A stretch of 64,000 nucleotides of DNA, taken from contig JAMXDE010000018.1 in assembly GCA_026770025.1 (NCBI GenBank), positions 620,001-684,000 of the forward strand, read 5' to 3'. The notes under the pieces were generated by a model. It worked only from the letters and a program-made list of their open reading frames with translations, did not search any database and had not been told where the DNA came from. Of this stretch, positions 20,037 to 29,589 are shown piece after piece. How positions within the stretch are numbered: position 1 is the stretch's first letter; the number at the start of each line of letters is the position of its first letter. Position numbers and translations under genes: made by a program. Source of the stretch: Craspedostauros australis (lineage: Eukaryota; Bacillariophyta; Bacillariophyceae; Mastogloiales; Achnanthaceae).

Positions 20037-20897
20037 TCATTTCATTTCGCCTCGCCATTTTTGCCCAGCGCTCTGTGAACAACGGAAGATGACTTCAGCC
20101 CCACTGTCTGAGCAGACATGACAAGATCCTGCACAAGCGTGCTCCAGTGACAACAGGTCGTGAATTGTTTTTTGGTGATGTCTGTTGTGAGCGGGACTTG
20201 CTCTCTCTGTGCGGGTCTTCGATTGATGATGTTCACTTGAGCTTCGTGGCTCACCCTTCACCTCGTGGAACAACTCCGCGACAGAGCCAACCGGGGAATG
20301 GTCCTTGGCCACCCTCCACGTTTTGCCCGCGCTTGTTCCTTCGCAAGGATAAATCCATGGTGTCTCCAGGATCGACGAGCATTCTGGGTTCGGCTTGGGC
20401 CTTCTCCTGTTGGCCAAGGAGGACAGAACGCCGAAAACTTGCGTTCCGTTCATGTTCCCGACGTTCTGCTCGTGTTCCGCAACGTTCTTATTCCCAAAGT
20501 GGAAGACACCTGCGGTTCCGTCCACGAAGCAGGATCCTCTCTCATTGCAACAACACCTATCGATCAATGAAGTAGTCATAGTACCATCTATTGTTGAGGG
20601 CTCTCTCCCTGGAGACCATTGGATACTGGCAGGCTGAGGACGCAACGACAACAATGAAACCAGGCAGACACTGCGCCGGTGCTCCATTGGAACTCTCCGA
20701 TACAGCCGATCAAAGTGAAGTGTGAGATCGAAGCATGATAGAGTACTAAATGGTGCGGCGCGATCCAACCCGCATTCTGAACAATCCTCATGAAGGTGGA
20801 ATCTGCCACCGTAGCCTCGGACGCTGTTGTCGGCAAAGCATGATCCAACCAGACACTTGACACAATTCACATGGCCTCGTATTGCAATAGTACGCAT
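20037..20897 (-). CDS. Orphan Cys-containing ORF
   Basis: A 286-codon frame from ATG 20897 (open further to 21056). It is too long to be expected by chance at this base composition and no better frame opposes it, so it may be a real gene. The N-terminal ~50 residues contain HVNCVKCLVGSC and HLHEDCSECGL, a possible zinc-binding Cys/His cluster; the C-terminal part is basic with His/Gln/Ser runs. I recognise no family. It lies between two minus-strand genes in the same orientation, 216 bases downstream of the CHK-like gene's stop. It could instead be the tail of an intron-containing gene or non-coding. Confidence 0.35.
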   Translation of the reverse strand: MRTIAIRGHVNCVKCLVGSCFADNSVRGYGGRFHLHEDCSECGLDRAAPFSTLSCFDLTLHFDRLYRRVPMEHRRSVCLVSLLSLRPQPASIQWSPGREPSTIDGTMTTSLIDRCCCNERGSCFVDGTAGVFHFGNKNVAEHEQNVGNMNGTQVFGVLSSLANRRRPKPNPECSSILETPWIYPCEGTSAGKTWRVAKDHSPVGSVAELFHEVKGEPRSSSEHHQSKTRTERASPAHNRHHQKTIHDLLSLEHACAGSCHVCSDSGAEVIFRCSQSAGQKWRGEMK

Positions 20898-21113
20898 ACT
20901 GCATGGAGAGCACACATGCTCGTGCTGTTTTGCCAACTCGGGCACACCCTGTGCACGAACATCGGCACAAGCGAAGGCAGTACCCTCTGCATCAAGCGGG
21001 GGTAAATAATGGAACACGATTACAACCACAGCCACAGTCTCTCCGTTGCGCTCCAATTTGCTCCACTGCGATCCTGCTCAATCCAATACCAACTTGCTCC
21101 ACTCCTCGGGACA

Positions 21114-22949
21114 TCATCGGAAGGATACTAATGCAGTCGCCAGCGCCTGGGCATATTCGTTGCTGCTTCCCAGCAACTCTCCTCCATCCAGCTTGCACAA
21201 CAACTCATCCAACCTTTGCAATAGTTCGACATCGTTTGCGGACGATGCAACCCATCCCTTCGTGAACATGTACCCCAGGAATTCCATCTGCGCCAAACGA
21301 TAATGCCATTCCATCAGTGCTCGCGGATAGGTCTCGCCTAAATCGCATCCCTTGTCCATGGCGATCCATTGGCTCTGCAGTTTGTCGTAGTACCAACAGA
21401 GCAATTCGTGCTCGACATCGAGATACGAGACCCTCGGGTCCGGGAATAGCAAGTAGGCAACATCGCACACGCCGAGTCCGGGACCTGTGAACTGCAAATC
21501 GCAGACTGCGCAGGAATCGGAATCGTTGCACACATCATCTCCATCCACGCCTGGCATGAAGAATATGTTGGCGGCCTTGAAGTCGCCATGAACCAATGTT
21601 ACATGACTGCGCGGTCTCCGGAAGTCGTGGGTACTGTCGCACTTGTCCTTGCGCTTGCCTTTTGCGGCGGCTGCTGCTGCTGCTGCGTTGTATACCACTG
21701 GAGAGAGGTTGTTATAGATCGATGATGCTGATTGGGCAGGGTGCAGCTCCTCAAAGATGACAGGTATGGCGCGCTTCAAGCGAAGTCCGAACAGGCGGAT
21801 TGATTCTCTCGAGCACAGATGAACTGCTTCCGGAAGCTTGCGCTGTGCCGCCATCCATCGCAACGTTCGATTCCATGCGGACTCGAAATCATTGGCGTAT
21901 GTGTTCGGGAAGTACTGCTGCTTGAGACGGTACTGTACGGCCCAGAATGTCCCCTCCTCCCATAGCAGCTGGCCGGGCCATTCGTTCGTCAGCTTTGGGG
22001 CTTCCCAGAACCTGGCGTGGAACTTGGCCAGCCAAGCTAGCGCGCATTTGGCTTGCGGGATGGATAGAACATCTGGATGGACCGGGTGCGTGGTTTGCAG
22101 ATCACGCATGATGAAGCATACTCCTGCAAAGGTTTTGTTCGATGGGCTCTTACTTCCTTGGCCACCATTGTTGGTGCCGGTTGCCGTGGATGTCTTCGGT
22201 ATTGCTGCCAGTCCGTCGGCGTGAGCACCGCCCGTTTCGATCGCCAGCAGTGTTGGAATGGTCAATCCCGCGCGTGATGCTGCTCTGGCGGGACAAGGCT
22301 TGCCTGACGCAAATCCACGGCCGTAGAAATTAGCCTCCACATCGTACGATCTCACCCTCATGGCGTAGTCGATGAATCGGGGATTTCGGATATCGCAGAC
22401 ATGGCTTGTGGCATCCACAGCATTGGTCCCCTTGCCGATGTTCTGCAAGATCAATTTCGCAATGATACGATGCTCACCCGTTTCGCATCCGCCCACCATT
22501 CCTTGCTCATCCACCAGCGACTCGTCCCCATCCGAGGCTGTGACATGCTGAAAGCTGAGCGCGTACACGGGCGTGGAACGACCACCGGTGTACACTTCGC
22601 CCAATGTTTGCCGCAAGGTTGTGAGCTTGAATTTCTTGGTGCAGTTCGGTGACGGGTCCACGGTGCCACTCCTTGCTCTTGCCTCCACGGCATCGATGAT
22701 GACTTCAAATCTCGCTTCCAATACTCGTGTGCATTCATCGTTCCGAGTATCGCCAACACCATCACCATCGCTGTGGGATGCAGAATATTCTCTCAGGGCT
22801 CTTGCGAATGGCATGTCTTGCAACGGCTGCAAAGAAGGATCATCGTCTGCGCCTCTGTTGCGTTCGATGTCAGCTCTCGGAATCGCCACATTCCGATTGA
22901 CCTTTGCACTTTGCTTGCTCCCTTTTGGCTTTCCTCTTGTCTTTGCCAT
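21114..22949 (-). CDS. CHK/ecdysteroid-kinase-like phosphotransferase
   Basis: A 611-residue protein with an aminoglycoside-phosphotransferase/choline-kinase type fold. The Brenner motif is TLVHGDFKAANIFF (His454, Asp456, Asn461), and the metal-binding motif is CDLQFTGPGLGVCDVAYLL, in which the Gln after DL is typical of the CHK/EcKL branch rather than true choline kinases. A first-lobe region at about 115-190 contains IIAKLILQN, likely carrying the ATP-binding Lys. An Ala-rich run and Lys/Arg insert precede the catalytic loop. Members phosphorylate small hydroxylated molecules; the substrate here is unknown. ATG 22949 is preferred: the frame extends only to a GTG at 22988 and then a stop. 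A CT microsatellite precedes the gene in its likely 5' UTR. Confidence 0.78.
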   Translation of the reverse strand: MAKTRGKPKGSKQSAKVNRNVAIPRADIERNRGADDDPSLQPLQDMPFARALREYSASHSDGDGVGDTRNDECTRVLEARFEVIIDAVEARARSGTVDPSPNCTKKFKLTTLRQTLGEVYTGGRSTPVYALSFQHVTASDGDESLVDEQGMVGGCETGEHRIIAKLILQNIGKGTNAVDATSHVCDIRNPRFIDYAMRVRSYDVEANFYGRGFASGKPCPARAASRAGLTIPTLLAIETGGAHADGLAAIPKTSTATGTNNGGQGSKSPSNKTFAGVCFIMRDLQTTHPVHPDVLSIPQAKCALAWLAKFHARFWEAPKLTNEWPGQLLWEEGTFWAVQYRLKQQYFPNTYANDFESAWNRTLRWMAAQRKLPEAVHLCSRESIRLFGLRLKRAIPVIFEELHPAQSASSIYNNLSPVVYNAAAAAAAAKGKRKDKCDSTHDFRRPRSHVTLVHGDFKAANIFFMPGVDGDDVCNDSDSCAVCDLQFTGPGLGVCDVAYLLFPDPRVSYLDVEHELLCWYYDKLQSQWIAMDKGCDLGETYPRALMEWHYRLAQMEFLGYMFTKGWVASSANDVELLQRLDELLCKLDGGELLGSSNEYAQALATALVSFR

Positions 22950-23006
22950 TGTCCTTGCTGCTGCCGCCGCTACTGCCGCTGTTGCCACATGTGCTTTCGT
23001 TCATCG

Positions 23007-23028
23007 CTCTCTCTCTCTCTCTCTCTCT
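23007..23028. repeat. CT microsatellite
   Basis: Eleven consecutive CT dinucleotides (GA on the coding strand) lie about 60 bases upstream of the CHK-like gene start. Confidence 0.95.
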
Positions 23029-23277
23029 TCCTTCAACGATGCGTACCGTACTCCACACGTACCATCCTTTCTGCGCAGCAGCATGTGTCAAGCGTGTACA
23101 CTTGATGCGCAGCAAGACACGGGAATTTCGACGAAACGATCGAAGAAACGTCCGAGAATGTCAATGCTGACGTGGCATTTGTGCACCAATGTCTTATTCT
23201 GATTAGTCAAACCATGTTGACACCATTTAGGACGTTAAATAATAGGTAATAACCGTTATTTCGGTTATTCATCGAAA

Positions 23278-23477
23278 CAGTACTTTCACCTAATCCTGAG
23301 TACTTTCGTCGAGTCTGGAGTACTTTCACCTATTCCTAATTACTTTCGTCGAGTCTGGAGTACTTTCACCTACTCTCGAGTACTTTCGTCGAGTCTGGAG
23401 TACTTTCACCTAGTCCTGAGTACTTTCACCTACTCCTCAGTACTTTCGTCGAGTCTGGAGTACTTTCACCTTTTTCT
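23278..23477. repeat. 20-bp-period tandem array, copy 1
   Basis: Ten units of 20 bases, each beginning with GAGTACTTTC or a close variant. Two unit types alternate imperfectly: one continuing GTCGAGTCTG and one continuing CACCTAnTCC. There are no unique spacers, so this is a minisatellite, not a CRISPR array. A second array of the same units and orientation lies at 27312-27431. Confidence 0.92.
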
Positions 23478-25429
23478 CTGCTCGTCTCGGCCGGTTGTGC
23501 GACATGTGTTGAGACCACAATTAACGGTGCAGGTACTAAGTGGGAGCCGCGGTAAACCATGTACCTGATATTTCCACTACTTCTTCCCGAGTGCTGTCGG
23601 CTCACAAACGCGTCATCATCAGACTTGTTTTTGTCTTCATGGTGTCGCAAGAATACGTCACCATATGACGTCATTTCTCCAATTTGGTCGATGACATACC
23701 TCCGTCTCGGTATCAGGCCTTCGTTCAATTTGCCTCGTTTCTGTTCGGGTAGATGCGGGCTTCGTTAGTCGACCACAGGCTTGCTTGTCGCGATCTACGA
23801 GTCGTCATTTTGAGACTGCCCTGCTGCACATTATGATCGCAATACAGCATAATACTCCGTACTGAATTAGACTACATGACTACCTACCGCCACTATCAAG
23901 GTGCTCGATGTTACAGGGCTTGCCGCATTCTACTTGCGTTCATTCACCGCTCTTGTATGCATCAAATTAGTGAATGCTGTGAATTGTCTGATGGAACTTG
24001 CTTGTTTTGTTCCAACTTGTTGTCATCAACAGTCTTCGTGATTCACCTTACCAATTCCTCACTGTGCAGCTTCAGACAAGAGCCCTTTGCGTACTTCTTG
24101 TTACAAGTCTCATCTAGACATTGGAATCGATGGTACACAAGAAGCGGAAAGACTTCTGCGCAGACGAAAGGATTCAGATCATGGTGACGGTCTTGCTGCC
24201 GCAAGTTGATGGTTGTTGCAAGGACAGGGTACTCAATCTTCTGGCAGCGCGATAAAATGTCCATCGCACCACAGTCCAGATCATGATGATGGATGTGAGA
24301 AAAGCGGTGGCCCCTACTTCCAATTGTCTTGGAGGTTGCTGCCTCATGCTGATGCTTGTGGTTGATCCCAGAAGTGGGGCCAAGAGGACCTGAAAGAGAG
24401 CCAATGGCACCTTAATGGCAACGATGCTGCAACTCCTTTGTACAGCTGCTGCTGCCTTTGGTGTGCCACCAACTATGCTATTTCACATGCAAATTGCAAC
24501 AACGCATTGTATTGGAAGCATAATTGGACTCACAGAGAAGCACAAGGCAGATTGTGTACAATTCTGTATCAATCACATCGAAGATGTTGGGTTGTTTCAG
24601 AGTTTGGATGATGTTGTCCACGTATATCTGCATTGTGCTTTATTCCGCACAGCTCTCTCCCTCGTGTTCTAGCATAGTTGTGTGTTTCAATCATATCCTG
24701 AGCCAACTCGAACAATGAAATTGGTGTGTGTTACAAGCGAATAGCTCAACGAGAAACGAAATTGAGGATGCATGAAAGCATAGTACCATAGACAAAGTAT
24801 GACAAAAGAACAACAGTACTGTGAGATGGCTACTTGCCTGAGTCAGTTGAACCTAAAGATGCAACGATCCTATCCAATGCATGCAGAACACAGGAATGCA
24901 GGAGCAACAGCATGGACATGAACACAGGTCAGAGTGTAAGCTCACAACTCTTAAGTTTGTAATAGCATTCAAGTTCCAACAGAGTTTACAGTGGATGCCT
25001 CCTTCTTGATCTGATCAATTGCTGAAGGATGTGTTCTTCCTACGATACTGCCAATTCTCAAGTCTAACAACGTAGATGAGAAGTGGTTCTTCATTCACTT
25101 GACCGAATGTAGGCCATGGTGTGTCATGGGTGAGGACCCTCGAATCCGATATGGAAACACAGCCAGGACCACAATCCAAATGATGGTCCATCTTGCAGGA
25201 GTGCTGAAGTCGCAGCATGCAAGGACAAGATGATTGCATTGAATTCCAGGAGTGCCATGCAGAACCATGCTAGGTACAATAGTGGCTTGCAGGACAGCAA
25301 TGGCAAATGCTCAAAGAGGGTGATGAGTGGAGCTTCCACCAGAACACAGGGATGTGCACATGGTACATTCCAAGACAAGGCGTTTGCAGGTCAAGTATCA
25401 TGTATGCCAGTGTCATCAGAGATGTGGTG
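23478..25429. other. Gene-poor stretch between repeat arrays
   Basis: No credible gene was found. Short frames on both strands (up to about 100 codons) lack domain character. From about 24400 the base composition and word use resemble the degenerate block that follows. It may be the decayed front part of a mobile element, but no reverse transcriptase motif is visible. Confidence 0.35.
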
Positions 25430-26277
25430 GAGGTGAACATGGCAAGGGTCTGGCACTAGCAAGGCATGGAGGCGATCGGTGGAGACGCCGACAAAACCAC
25501 GCAACGAAGGGCGGCAGGCGAGCTCAGTGACGCGCAGAGGGTGCTCACCATGAAGCTCACGATGCAGGAGGCGGCTGTAGGAACACAGATGGCTCAGTGG
25601 AAGGCAAGGATGAATGATAGCTGCCCCAGGCATGGCGAGACGGAACTCACGGCCACCTCTTGGTCTGCTGCTCGCTGGAATCAATGGTGCTATGGAAATT
25701 GCAGCGGAAACGGCTGAAGATCACAATGCAGAAGATGTCGACTCATCCTGCCATTGCAAAAATACTGTTGAGCAATGTCAAGCAAGTGTCAAGAGGGCTG
25801 GGACCTGTTGGACACATACACGCAAACCTGATTGAGGCAAAGCTGATGGATGATCAACAAGAGGGAGGATGGGATTGGCTGGTTGAGGGCATGGTCAAGG
25901 TGTCATGGACAGAACTACAGGAGCAGTACCATGCGCAAATTGGTTGTAGGTTGTCCACAGAAAAGTGGGTGGCACGGATCATACACAAGCTCTGGAAGGT
26001 GGTGTGGGACCATTGGTACCAATGCAATCAAGCAATGCATTGCACTGATGAGGGGCCGGAGGCTGACATGAGGCAGGTGGTGCAGGACTATGACTTGGCC
26101 CTGGAAGACTTGGTGCGACTACGAGGGGCAAGCACAGCCGTGTGGGCCCAACTACAGCTGTCAGGCAAAGGAGCTACAGACATGGGAACGGTCGCAATAT
26201 GGATCGGACAAGTGCACCAAGTGCTACAGATACCAGATGATCAAGTTCCCATTGAAGTCCAAACCTGGCTCCGCTGA
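25430..26277 (+). pseudogene. Degenerate Trp-rich ORF, possible retroelement remnant
   Basis: Two overlapping plus-strand frames read as one broken protein. The first (from ATG 25466) includes AGELSDAQRVLTMKLTMQEA and a CPRHGETEL stretch; the second (from about 25660 to the stop at 26275) continues with Trp-rich helices (KLWKVVWDHWYQCNQAMH) and ends VPIEVQTWLR. A frame change near 25640-25700 is needed to join them. Trp-rich tails of this general look occur downstream of reverse transcriptase in some diatom non-LTR retroelement proteins, but no RT motif is seen here, so the assignment is a guess. It lies between the two 20-bp-period arrays. Confidence 0.3.
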
Positions 26278-27311
26278 AGCCGGTAGCTGGCCATTGTGAA
26301 TGAGGCTGTCCCTGGATTTCCTTTCATGAGTACACAAACACATACAACTTACATACTACTGGAGAGCCGCGAAGAATGGAGAGCAGGATAGGTGGAGGCC
26401 GTTGTGATCCCCTGATCATGCATACATATTGACTTGATAGCCGTTCTGCCTCATGCCCTACATGAAATCAAAGCAGGCGATGTAAAAGTGCCTATGGCAC
26501 AGGCTGGGCACACACTAATCAGCTTCATCCATGAGTTACATATAAATGATAGGTACAATAGGCAGCAGCACAATGAGGTACAGCAGTCAAGACAATTCAC
26601 ACATGGATTTCAGATGAATTGGATGGAGACTATGAAGTAGGATGAATTGTGACAGAATACAGACCAGCGCTAGGCCATGAACTTTGTCACTGACATTGGC
26701 GCAACCGTGAGTACGAATGTGTGGAGAGACAGGAGGGAGAGCAGAGAGGAGAGCAAGGGAGCAACAACTAGCAGGCTCTCCATGATGAAGCACGATGAAA
26801 TGACAAGGATGGCACGAGCAGGAAGCAAACACCCTCATATACACCTTTGACGATTCTGGTATGTTGCAGCATGGTGCATTGTCGTTCAGTCGAGCCTGAC
26901 AAAACATGGAATGTGCAATGAGCAGCGCGTTGTGTCCATCAATGCACCTATGTAATTTAGTGTCCTTTGCCACAGTGGGTAGGCATCGGAAAATAGTGCA
27001 GAATCCGACTCACTATCGAATATAGAAAGGCTGTGTGGGATGAGTTGGATGCTCTATGTGCATGGTATCACATTGGATATGCTGTACCATATCAAGGTAC
27101 TTTGGAAATGGTTTGCGCGCAAGAGGTCAAAGAGAAGCCAGAGCACGCGCACATCTCAGCCGACGTCATCATGTCCAAGAATGTGACAACCAATCAGACT
27201 TGAGGGGGACACCATCATTTTATCATATATTAAACTACCGCGCCTCCCAATAGACGGAACAGAATTCCAACGAACCGTGAGGAATCAAGACGCAGCAACC
27301 TCAACGAACGG
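26278..27311. other. Gene-poor stretch
   Basis: I see no supported gene. A 128-codon minus-strand frame at 26587-26973 has no recognisable features. The stretch ends at the second 20-bp-period array. Confidence 0.4.
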
Positions 27312-27431
27312 GAGTACTTTCGTCGAGTTTTGAGTACCTTCACCTACTCTGGGGTACTTTCGTCGAGTCTGGAGTACTTTCACCTAGTCCTGAGTACTTT
27401 CACCTACTCCTCAGTACTTTCACCTATTTTG
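27312..27431. repeat. 20-bp-period tandem array, copy 2
   Basis: Six units of 20 bases of the same two types and orientation as the array at 23278-23477; the final units match that array's closing units closely. A GACGTTAATTAACGTTA palindromic word follows at about 27468. Confidence 0.92.
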
Positions 27432-27646
27432 TTTTTGAACCAGGATTTGTCTTGATTTGAATTTACAGACGTTAATTAACGTTATAACTACTGCATGCAA
27501 GTATTCGGTTTAGTCAAACAGGCAATCCGAACAGGACAATTGGCAGAGAAGTCGTACCGACTCACGACTCAGCCTGATCGTGTTTCGTCGGTTTTCCCGT
27601 GTCTTGCAGGACAGTGGTCTTGTTGCCCAGTGTTTGCGGGATTGGA

Positions 27647-27651
27647 CTTTT
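27647..27651. repeat. Target-site duplication of the copia element, left
   Basis: CTTTT immediately precedes the 5' LTR and recurs immediately after the 3' LTR at 40947-40951, the 5-bp duplication expected of a Ty1/copia integrase. Confidence 0.93.
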
Positions 27652-27727
27652 TGTTGGTATACGGTCCCATGACAGACGGTGCAGCAGCAAATCCCATGTT
27701 CACAGCCTCTGCACAGTCGGAGATAAT
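27652..27727 (+). repeat. 5' LTR, first 76 bases
   Basis: Identical to 40816-40891 of the 3' LTR. It stops at the AAT target of the DNA transposon and resumes at 34908. Confidence 0.95.
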
Positions 27728-27737
27728 AGAGGCCTAT
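27728..27737 (+). repeat. Left terminal inverted repeat of the DNA transposon
   Basis: AGAGGCCTAT, matching the reverse complement of 34895-34904 perfectly. Beyond ten bases the two ends diverge. Confidence 0.88.
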
Positions 27738-27743
27738 GACCCC

Positions 27744-27890
27744 ACTTAGTGAGTCGACCTGCACTTTGTTACGGGACTCCAGAACTTTTGTCTCAGATAT
27801 CCAAACAACGTACATATTCGTATTCTCCTACCTCTCTTTATAAATAATTAACCATTACATTTTTGAGATAGATCCTATTTTAAGTTTTAT
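27744..27890 (+). repeat. Left internal inverted repeat of the DNA transposon
   Basis: This is homologous (about 85% by eye) to the reverse complement of 33657-33802. Shared blocks include GTGAGTCGACCTGCACTTTG, ACCTCTCTTTATA and GAGATAGATCCTATTTTAAG. Confidence 0.88.
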
Positions 27891-29589
27891 GGACCCGTCA
27901 ATGTGCGCATTTTTAGACTGCTTTAGGGACTCAGCCTTTTCCTTCCGACTACATCGATCCAATTTAACCCTTTGCTGTTCTTTGTTTCAGCAAGGTTGTT
28001 CCGATTTTGAATTGTTTAGTTTCTTTTTCAGGTGTTCGGACGACACCATCCAACAGTCCATCCACGATAGCACTAGTTGTAGAATGTTGGGGGTAGCGGT
28101 GAACACGCGTTTACATTCATTCCATCATGTGCTTGTCCAATCCGTCATCGACGTCACGAAACTGGATACTTCGTCATCAAACACCAATGATATCACGATG
28201 CGCAACATCATCAGGTCTGATTCGTCGTGGCGAAGTGGTTGAGTGGGGTTGGTACTCCTCGAGTGTTTTGTGTTGTGGTCTTTTTGGACAGTCGGTACAA
28301 TTGGAGGTAAATCTCCACATCCCCCAACATGTGAGGCTGGTCGAGAGTGGCAAACTCGACACACCAAGATGAAAATGGAGCCACACCAAAAAAATACCAC
28401 AATGGCCGTCGAACGGTATGCTTGGCGCCGCAACAACCAGCCGGCCAATTCAAGATCCAAGAACATCGCCGTCATCTCCACGCAACTTTTGGTGGGTGGA
28501 CGAACGGAGGCGGGGAGAGGGGTTGATTTGGGGCCGTCGTAGGCCCCAGAAATACGATCACAATTTGGCCCCAAATCGGCTGGTTGGTTTTGGCCGATGT
28601 GTGGCACACACAGGCCATATCAGCGCCTATGGATGCGCAGGATGCCTCAAGAAGGCCAAGATGAAGGCACCCTCGAAGTTTGAGGGTCGCGGAGCACCGG
28701 GAAGGTGTCCGCGCAGAGGCAAAGGTGGTTTTGAGGAGTTTTGGTTGGGGCTCGAGCAGCACTGGTCGCGTGGCTTTGGCGGTGAGGGGCGATGGGACGA
28801 CGCCCCTCAATCGTCAAGCCACCCATACAAGGTGCGTGCGGCATCAATTGAAGATGCACGTCGTGAAGCATGCTCTGCTCAAGTTGTCTGTAAGACGCTG
28901 CAGCCAACCATATCTGCGGAATGGTCATGTTTGGTGGGAGCAAAATATGCACCACCACATCATCATATGGAGGTGCATCACATCGGCCATGCACTCCCAG
29001 CCCAGTCTGGATGCATCCGCGTGTCGCCATGGAGTGTGGTAATGCACGAGGAGCGCTTGGAGGGGGTGAAAGGATCGTATGGACGAGATACGGATCCATA
29101 TCTGAACTGCATCCACATCGTAAATGATTTTTCGAAAATGCTCTGTTTCAGTGTGTGGATGCATTGCTGCATGCAGAGCCAATATCTGTGGCCATGCTTC
29201 ATGGAGCAGATAGCTGGGAGGTATGCAGAGCGAATGGTATGCACAGTTTTCTGAAATACAAGGATGATGATGATGATCATGTGTGCTCATTGGAGGGCAA
29301 CATTGTGGCATCAACAATTTTTTCTCGAATCCACCACACAACACACAGCAAACCAACATGACTTCCAAAATATGTTCTATATTCATTTAACTTCGATATT
29401 ATGATTAACAGATAGCCAGCTGTCTGAATGCAATGTTTAGATTTAATTGTAAACGATGTGTTGTTGAGATATAGCATGATAAGCCGATATTTGGATGTGT
29501 TTTTTGGATGGCCTCTAGACTCGTTGTAGTAGCATGGTATGCCACCCACAAAACTCCACAACTCGTGTTATCTCGGCGATGCACACCCC
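27891..29589. other. Transposon interior downstream of the transposase gene
   Basis: About 1.7 kb lies between the left internal repeat and the transposase stop. It contains a GGCCCC/GGGGCC-rich patch at about 28530-28580 and a plus-strand frame described separately (28418-29254). No other gene was recognised. Confidence 0.4.
28418..29254 (+). CDS. Doubtful second ORF of the DNA transposon
   Basis: A 278-codon ATG-started frame on the strand opposite to the transposase. It has an N-terminal basic region, a Gly/Arg-rich middle and a Cys/His/Trp-containing C-terminus, without a recognisable domain. Competing minus-strand frames of about 150 codons overlap it. Its length is slightly more than expected by chance, so it might be an accessory transposon gene, but coding is unproven. 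Confidence 0.18.
   Translation: MLGAATTSRPIQDPRTSPSSPRNFWWVDERRRGEGLIWGRRRPQKYDHNLAPNRLVGFGRCVAHTGHISAYGCAGCLKKAKMKAPSKFEGRGAPGRCPRRGKGGFEEFWLGLEQHWSRGFGGEGRWDDAPQSSSHPYKVRAASIEDARREACSAQVVCKTLQPTISAEWSCLVGAKYAPPHHHMEVHHIGHALPAQSGCIRVSPWSVVMHEERLEGVKGSYGRDTDPYLNCIHIVNDFSKMLCFSVWMHCCMQSQYLWPCFMEQIAGRYAERMVCTVF

Noticed and set aside
23278-23477. CRISPR-like repeat array
   Set aside because: The units are contiguous with no unique spacers, and the window is eukaryotic; it is a minisatellite.
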